Shown: one piece after another, positions 15,870 to 20,481 of the stretch
How the letters are laid out: the number at the start of each line of letters is the position of its first letter
Numbering within the stretch: position 1 is the first letter of the stretch
Source of the DNA: Intrasporangium_A sp039812505
Lineage (GTDB): Bacteria > Actinomycetota > Actinomycetes > Actinomycetales > Dermatophilaceae
Direction: 5' to 3'
Assembly: GCF_039812505.1 (NCBI RefSeq)
Contig: NZ_JBDIAQ010000060.1
Coordinates: 1-20,481 of the forward strand
DNA: 20,481 nt
Program-made: the position numbers and the translations under genes
The notes under the pieces: generated by a model
Seen by the model: the letters and a program-made list of their open reading frames with translations, nothing else
What the model was told of the DNA's origin: nothing
Database searches by the model: none

Positions 15870-16700
15870 TCACTGGCCGACCCGGAACCGGGCGAAGTCG
15901 ACGACCTTCGCGCCCGCCTCGGCGGCGACCTTGGCGACCGTCTTCTTCGGGTCCTTCGCGAACGGCTGGTCGAGCAGCACGTTCTCCTTGAAGTACCCGT
16001 TGACGCGGCCTTCGACGATCCTCGGCAGGGCGGCCTCGGGCTTGCCCTCCTCCCTGGCCGTCGCCTCGGCGATGCGGCGCTCGTTCTCGACCGTCTCGGC
16101 CGGCACGTCGGCACGGGACAGGACGGTCGGCGAGAAGGCCGCCACGTGCATCGCGACCTCCCGGCCGACCGTCTCGTCGCCGCCCTCGATGGCCACCAGC
16201 ACGCCGATCTGCGCGGGCAGGTCGGGGCTGGTCTTGTGCAGGTAGGACACCACGTTGCCGGCTTCGAGGCGGGCGACGCGCTTCACCTCGATCTTCTCGC
16301 CGATCGTCGCGTTGGCGTCGTCGAGCAGCGCCTGTACGGTCCTGCCGTCGGCGGTCGTGCTGGCGAGCAGCTCGTCGGCCGAGCTCACCTTGGCGGCGAC
16401 GGCCTGCGCGAGCACCCGGTCGGCCAGGTCGATGAACTTCTCGCCCTTCGCGACGAAGTCGGTCTCGCAGAGCACCTCGACGAGGGTGCCCACGCCGTCA
16501 CCGGCGGCGGCCGCGACGAGCCCGTTGGAGGTGGTGCGACCCTCGCGCTTCGTCACTCCCTTCAGGCCCTTGACGCGAAGGACCTCGGCGGCCTTGGTCT
16601 GGTCGCCGTCGGCCTCGTCGAGCGCCTTCTTGACGTCGAGCATGCCGGCGCCGGTCTTCTCGCGCAGCGCCTTGATGTCAGCGGCGGTGTAGTTCGCCAT
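15870..16700 (-). CDS. tsf: Translation elongation factor Ts
   Basis: Predicted 276-residue cytosolic guanine-nucleotide exchange factor for EF-Tu. The N-terminal UBA-like helix with LREKTGAGMLDVKKALDEADGD is diagnostic, followed by AEVLRVKGLKG and the core-domain segment CETDFVAKGEKFIDLA. The second subdomain contains GNVVSYLHKTSPDLPAQIG and VAMHVAAFSP, and NGYFKENVLLDQPFAKDPKKTV is near the C-terminus. Length is normal for actinobacteria. The ATG at 16700 starts MANYTAADI; an extended reading to 16973 is only the antisense-frame shadow of the rpsB tail. A GAGGAG sequence lies about 12 nt upstream. It follows rpsB after 40 bp and is surely co-transcribed with it. Confidence 0.98.
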   Translation of the reverse strand: MANYTAADIKALREKTGAGMLDVKKALDEADGDQTKAAEVLRVKGLKGVTKREGRTTSNGLVAAAAGDGVGTLVEVLCETDFVAKGEKFIDLADRVLAQAVAAKVSSADELLASTTADGRTVQALLDDANATIGEKIEVKRVARLEAGNVVSYLHKTSPDLPAQIGVLVAIEGGDETVGREVAMHVAAFSPTVLSRADVPAETVENERRIAEATAREEGKPEAALPRIVEGRVNGYFKENVLLDQPFAKDPKKTVAKVAAEAGAKVVDFARFRVGQ

Positions 16701-16740
16701 GGATGTTTCGTGCTCCTCTTTCGGGACGGATGCGGTGTGG

Positions 16741-17703
16741 TCAGGCCTGCTCTGCTGGGGTATCGGCGGCGGCCTCGGCCGGCGTCGCGACAGCCGGCTC
16801 GGCGGCGGGAGCCTCGGCCTGCGCGGCGGCGGCCGGCTCGGCGGCAGGCTCGACCGCGACCTCGGCAGCGGGCGGGACGGCGGTGGTCTCGGCCGGCTCG
16901 GCGGCGGTCTCGGCCGGGGCGGCAGCCTGCTCGGCGGCCGCCTCGGCGTACAGCTCGCGCTCCCACTCGGCAAGCGGCTCCTCGACGGTCGCCTCGGTAC
17001 CGGCCCGCCCGGACGAACGCTGGATCATGCCGTCGGCCACCGCGTCGGCCACGACCCGGGTCAGCAGCGTGACGGATCGGATCGCGTCGTCGTTGCCGGG
17101 GATCTTGTAGTCGACCTCGTCGGGATCGCAGTTGGTGTCGAGGATCGCGATGACCGGCAGGCCCAGCTTGCGGGCCTCGTCGACGGCCAGGTGCTCCTTC
17201 TTCGTGTCGACCACCCAGACGGCCGAGGGGACCTTGGTCATCGAGCGGATGCCGCCGAGGGTCTTCTCGAGCTTGTCCTTCTCGCGCCCCAGGATGAGCA
17301 GCTCCTTCTTGGTGTGGCCGGAGCCGGCCACGTCGTCGAAGTTGATCTCCTCGAGCTCCTTGAGGCGCGTGAGGCGCTTGGAGATGGTCTGGAAGTTGGT
17401 CAGCATGCCGCCGAGCCAGCGGTGGTTGACGTAGGGCATGCCCACGCGCGTCGCCTGCTCGGCGATGGGCTCCTGGGCCTGCTTCTTCGTGCCGACGAAC
17501 AGGATCGTGCCGCCGTGCGCGACGGTCTCCTTGACGAAGTCGTAGGCGCTGTTGATGTAGGTCAGCGACTGCTGCAGGTCGATGATGTAGATCCCGTTGC
17601 GCTCGGTCATGATGAAGCGCTTCATCTTGGGGTTCCAGCGACGGGTCTGGTGCCCGAAGTGGACGCCGCTCTCGAGGAGCTGGCGCATGGTGACGACGGC
17701 CAT
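16741..17703 (-). CDS. rpsB: 30S ribosomal protein S2
   Basis: Predicted 320-residue small-subunit protein. The core begins MAVVTMRQLLESGVHFGHQT and includes RWNPKMKRFIMTERNGIYII, the FVGTKKQAQEPI segment, YVNHRWLGGMLTNFQTI, and DTNCDPDEVDYKIPGNDDAI near the end of the fold. The last 65 or so residues are a low-complexity Ala/Glu/Pro tail (for example AAEPAAAAQAEAPAAEPAVA), as in other actinobacterial S2 proteins. The start is ATG at 17703 with AAGGAG 9 nt upstream. The candidate promoter at 17935-17940 implies a leader of about 225 nt containing a perfect 24-bp palindrome. The gene heads rpsB-tsf. Confidence 0.98.
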   Translation of the reverse strand: MAVVTMRQLLESGVHFGHQTRRWNPKMKRFIMTERNGIYIIDLQQSLTYINSAYDFVKETVAHGGTILFVGTKKQAQEPIAEQATRVGMPYVNHRWLGGMLTNFQTISKRLTRLKELEEINFDDVAGSGHTKKELLILGREKDKLEKTLGGIRSMTKVPSAVWVVDTKKEHLAVDEARKLGLPVIAILDTNCDPDEVDYKIPGNDDAIRSVTLLTRVVADAVADGMIQRSSGRAGTEATVEEPLAEWERELYAEAAAEQAAAPAETAAEPAETTAVPPAAEVAVEPAAEPAAAAQAEAPAAEPAVATPAEAAADTPAEQA

Positions 17704-18020
17704 GCCGTGGTTCTCCTTGTGGTTGTTGTCAGTTCTGCGTGCGACGACCCCGCCCGACCGGCCCGACGCGCGGACCGCGCTGGGCGGCATACGTCCCACT
17801 CCTGGCGCCTGCACGCACCCCACCCAGCCGTCGGCCGGGACTGCCGTGGTGCGCCCCGGTCGCCCCGCGGGGCGACCGGCAGAAGACGCGCGAATTACGA
17901 CCCGGGCACCCGAGGGCACGCCGGACCGCCCACCATCGTACGACCCGCCCGGCCTCCCCGGGAAATCATCGGGGTCCGGGACAATGGAGCGCGCCGACCC
18001 CGCCGAGCCCGGAGGACGAG
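17704..18020. promoter_or_regulatory. Divergent promoter region and rpsB leader
   Basis: This gap of about 317 bp has no gene. TACGAT on the minus strand (17940-17935) is a good -10 for rpsB, and GACAAT on the plus strand (17980-17985) is a candidate -10 for the DUF6541-type gene, so the two promoters are back to back. A small CCCCG/CGGGG repeat (17956-17960, 17970-17974) lies between them. The rpsB leader contains a perfect 24-bp palindrome at 17856-17879 and one solitary GTATGCCGC word (17784-17792, read on the minus strand). Confidence 0.5.
17856..17879 (-). promoter_or_regulatory. Perfect 24-bp palindrome in the rpsB leader
   Basis: The two 12-bp halves (CCGGTCGCCCCG and its reverse complement) meet with no spacer. 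As RNA this gives a very GC-rich hairpin about 150 nt before the rpsB start codon and about 50 nt after the predicted transcription start. Leader attenuation or S2 autoregulation is possible but not shown. Confidence 0.5.
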
Positions 18021-19946
18021 TTGACCAGCTGGACCGAGGCGATCCCCGTGTTCGTCGTGTTCGTCGCGCTCGCCTTCGTCCCCGGCTGGCTCGTGGTGCG
18101 GGCCTTCGGCTCGCGCGGGGTCGAGGCGGTGGCCATCTCCCCGGCGGTGAGCGTCGGCGTGCTCGCCGGGTTCGGCACGGTGGCCGGCGTCCTGGGGATC
18201 TCTTGGACGTGGCCGGTCGTGATCGCGGCGACGGCGCTGTCGGTGCTGGCCGCCTGGCTGGTCGGCGGCCGGCTGGCGCGTTCCCGCGGCGGCCGCGACC
18301 CTGAGCTGCGCCTGCGGCGCCGGCTGTTCGGCCGGCCGCGCCCGGACGTCGTCGCCGCCTGCCTCGTGGGCGTGGTGCTCGCCCTCGTGACCATGATCCC
18401 GGCGATCGGCCGGCCCGACAGCCTGGTCGACTCCCCCGACGCCGTCTTCCACCTGAACCGCATCCGCACCTTCCTGGAGACCGGCGACGTCTCGCTGTTC
18501 AACCCGGCCTCCTACCCGAACGGGTTCCACGCGTGGGTGGCCACCGGGCTCATCGCGCTCGGCACCCCGGTCCTGGCCGGGACGAACGTCGCCACGCTCG
18601 TGCTGGCGGCCGTCGTCTGGCCGGTCGGCTGCGTAGCTCTGGTGCGTCACGCGCTCGGCACCTCGCTGCTGGTCACGTATGCCGCCGGGTTCGCCTCCGT
18701 CGCGTTCCTCTCCTTCCCGACCATCCTGCTCGGCTGGGGCGTGCTGTGGCCGAACATGATGGGCACCGCGATGCTGCCCGCCGCCCTGGCGCTCATGCTG
18801 CAGGCGGCCCGCACCCGGCAGCCGGGCAAGGTGCTGACCTTCGCGTTGTCCCTGCCGGGGCTGGCGTTGATCCACCCGAACGTCATCGTGTCCCTGGTCG
18901 TGTTCGTCCTCGTCTGGTTCGCCACGGCACGGCTGCGGGCCGGCGTGCTTGGCCACCTCCCGTGGCGCCTGGTCCTGCGGGACGTCGCGGTCGTGGCGGC
19001 CCTGGTGGGGGCGGGGCTGGTGCTCGCCCCGCAGCTGTCCGCCCGCGTCGCGGCGACCCAGGCCTACACCTGGCCCGGCCGGGTCTCGACGTGGACCGCG
19101 CTTGTCGAGGTCGTCGGCGGGCGCCTGATGGTCTCCACGGTGCAGTGGGGGCTGCTGGCCCTGCTGGCCCTCGGGATCACCTGGGTCCTGTGGCGGGCCC
19201 GGCGGGCGATCCCCATCGTCGCGATGTGGCTGACCTGCGTCGTGCTCTACGTCATGGCGGCCTCGTCGGACGCGGGATGGACGGCGCTGGTCACCGGCTA
19301 CTGGTACAACGACAAGGTCCGGCTGGCCTCGCTCGCCGCCGTGCCGGGGGTGGTGCTCGTCGCCGGGGCGGCGCCCCTGGTGCGGCTCCTGCTGCACCGG
19401 ACCTCGTGGTTGCGCGCCGTAAACCAGCGTCAGCCCCTGCTGGCCGCCGGGGTGGCCCTGGCTCTCGTCCCGGCCCTGACCGTGGCGCTGGACGCGTCGA
19501 CCCGGTACCGGCTGCTGCACGACTTCTTCCAGCCGAGCCAACCGGACCGGGTCATCCTGAGCGACGACGGGCGGGCCGCGCTGGCCCAGCTGGCCGAGCG
19601 GATCCCGGCCGGCCAGGGGGTCGTCGGCCGCCCCGAGAACGGGTCGCCGCTCATGTGGGCCCTGTTCGGTACGAACACCCTGTACCGTTCGATCCCGATC
19701 ATGGGCGCGGGAGACGGCCTGCTGATCGGGACCGGCTTCGCCGACATGCAGCGACGGCCGGACGTGTGCGCCGCGCTGGCCCGCAACGACATCCGGTGGG
19801 CGATCGGGTCGACGCACACCTACTGGCTCGACCGTCCGGCGCTGACCTCGGGCCTGATGGACCTGGACGAGGTCGACGGGGTCGAGAAGGTGGAGACCGT
19901 CGGGCAGTACACGCTCTACCGGGTCACCGGGTGCGGCCTGGGCTGA
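18021..19946 (+). CDS. DUF6541-like polytopic membrane protein (possible GT-C-fold glycosyltransferase)
   Basis: Predicted 641-residue protein with roughly 12-14 membrane spans and a C-terminal soluble part of about 130 residues. It resembles the actinobacterial DUF6541 group, which I place near GT-C-type glycosyltransferases by topology only. The first large extracytoplasmic loop contains SLVDSPDAVFHLNRIRTFLE and ends in NPASYPNGFHAWVATG. Acidic residues at this place are typical of GT-C enzymes that use polyprenyl-phosphate sugars. GYWYNDKVRLASL follows a later span. The start is TTG at 18021 with GGAGG 5 nt upstream and the hydrophobic TSWTEAIPVFVVFVALAF following; no in-frame ATG is nearby. 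Divergent from rpsB. A role in cell-envelope glycan synthesis is inference. Confidence 0.75.
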   Translation: MTSWTEAIPVFVVFVALAFVPGWLVVRAFGSRGVEAVAISPAVSVGVLAGFGTVAGVLGISWTWPVVIAATALSVLAAWLVGGRLARSRGGRDPELRLRRRLFGRPRPDVVAACLVGVVLALVTMIPAIGRPDSLVDSPDAVFHLNRIRTFLETGDVSLFNPASYPNGFHAWVATGLIALGTPVLAGTNVATLVLAAVVWPVGCVALVRHALGTSLLVTYAAGFASVAFLSFPTILLGWGVLWPNMMGTAMLPAALALMLQAARTRQPGKVLTFALSLPGLALIHPNVIVSLVVFVLVWFATARLRAGVLGHLPWRLVLRDVAVVAALVGAGLVLAPQLSARVAATQAYTWPGRVSTWTALVEVVGGRLMVSTVQWGLLALLALGITWVLWRARRAIPIVAMWLTCVVLYVMAASSDAGWTALVTGYWYNDKVRLASLAAVPGVVLVAGAAPLVRLLLHRTSWLRAVNQRQPLLAAGVALALVPALTVALDASTRYRLLHDFFQPSQPDRVILSDDGRAALAQLAERIPAGQGVVGRPENGSPLMWALFGTNTLYRSIPIMGAGDGLLIGTGFADMQRRPDVCAALARNDIRWAIGSTHTYWLDRPALTSGLMDLDEVDGVEKVETVGQYTLYRVTGCGLG

Positions 19947-19960
19947 TCCGCGTGGGTCGT

Positions 19961-19982
19961 GGGCGGGATCGAGCACCCGCCC
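19961..19982. terminator. Hairpin between convergent DUF6541-type and M23 genes
   Basis: GGGCGGG (19961-19967) and CCCGCCC (19976-19982) form a 7-bp GC stem with an 8-nt loop, 15 bp after the plus-strand stop and 45 bp after the minus-strand stop. No T-run. Likely shared terminator. Confidence 0.5.
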
Positions 19983-20026
19983 GCCCCGGTCGAGCGGACA
20001 GCCATCTCCCGGTCGAGTGGGCACCG

Positions 20027-20481
20027 TCACCCGAGCGGCAGTAGCACGATCGGCCTTCGGGTGAGCAGGGTCACCGGGTCCAGGTAGCTGTCGCCGCGCA
20101 GGACGCCCCAGTGCAGGCAGGTCGCCGGAGCGCAGTGGCCGGCGGTCGCGTCGACGGCGGCGACCGGCTGGCCGGCCCGAACCGCCGTGCCGACGGCGAT
20201 CTGGTCCCGGACCGGCTCGAACGTGCTCCGCAGCCCGCCGGCATGGACGATCACCACGACACCTCGACCCGCGATGGTCCCCGCGAAGCCGACCCGACCG
20301 TCGGCCGGGGACAGCACCGCCTGGCCCACTGCGGCGGCGAGGTCGACACCACGATGGCCCCGCCCCCACGGTTCGGCCGGGGGATCGAACGGGCCGAGGA
20401 TCTCGGGCCGCGGATCGAGCGGCCATCTCCAGCCGGCCCGCTGCGGCGCGGGGGTGCCGGCCGCGGGAGGTGGCGCTGCCG
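20027..20481 (-). CDS. M23 family (LytM-like) peptidase-type protein, 5' part missing
   Basis: The frame stays open to the right edge, so only the C-terminal 150 or so residues are visible; a GTG at 20329 is internal, not the start. A Pro/Ala-rich linker leads into WRWPLDPRP and then GHRGVDLAA, which carries the HxxxD zinc-ligand motif, followed by VGQAVLSPADGRVGFAGTI. The C-terminal motif is CLHWGVLRG, where the canonical HxH has Cys in place of the first His. The segment HAGGLRSTFEPV has Glu where active enzymes usually have the catalytic His. The three zinc ligands appear kept, but both general-base histidines are changed. It may be a catalytically weak or non-catalytic LytM-domain protein acting at the cell wall. 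M23-type genes next to rpsB are, from memory, common in actinobacteria. Confidence 0.85.
   Translation of the reverse strand, partial: AAPPPAAGTPAPQRAGWRWPLDPRPEILGPFDPPAEPWGRGHRGVDLAAAVGQAVLSPADGRVGFAGTIAGRGVVVIVHAGGLRSTFEPVRDQIAVGTAVRAGQPVAAVDATAGHCAPATCLHWGVLRGDSYLDPVTLLTRRPIVLLPLG

Overview
The window is a very GC-rich chromosomal segment of an actinobacterium. The gene order rpsB-tsf ... pyrH-frr-cdsA-rlmN, the Ala/Glu/Pro-rich tail on ribosomal protein S2, the many leaderless start codons and the DUF6541-type membrane protein all fit Actinomycetota. Micrococcales, and within them an Intrasporangiaceae-like genome, is my best guess, but that finer placement is inference. I see no tRNA, rRNA, CRISPR array, prophage or insertion sequence.

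Left part (1-7026): on the minus strand, an AEC-family transporter, an APC-superfamily amino acid/polyamine permease and a medium/long-chain fatty-acyl-CoA ligase. On the plus strand, a LOG-family nucleotide-binding protein and a radical SAM/SPASM protein.

Middle (7040-12727): a PrpE-type propionate/acetate-CoA ligase, then the conserved minus-strand cluster pyrH-frr-cdsA-rlmN (UMP kinase, ribosome recycling factor, CDP-diacylglycerol synthase, 23S rRNA/tRNA adenine-C2 methyltransferase). The rlmN-prpE gap holds a C-rich/G-run tract and a perfect 26-bp inverted repeat.

Right part (12728-20481): three plus-strand genes (a small secreted protein, a gluconokinase-like FGGY kinase and a DUF1648 membrane protein) sit between pyrH and tsf, which are neighbours in many actinobacteria. 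This block is flanked by two near-identical hairpins. Beyond it are tsf and rpsB on the minus strand, a divergent DUF6541-type membrane protein, and the C-terminal part of an M23-type protein that runs off the right edge.

Most genes are housekeeping or ordinary metabolism, and I found no convincing new multi-gene system. The most interesting signals are non-coding: a strongly over-represented word GTATGCCGC that builds intergenic hairpins, the interruption of the rpsB-to-rlmN cluster between two copies of such a hairpin, palindromes overlapping the promoters of the AEC gene and prpE, a G-run/hairpin composite downstream of rlmN, and mutually exclusive hairpins between cdsA and rlmN.
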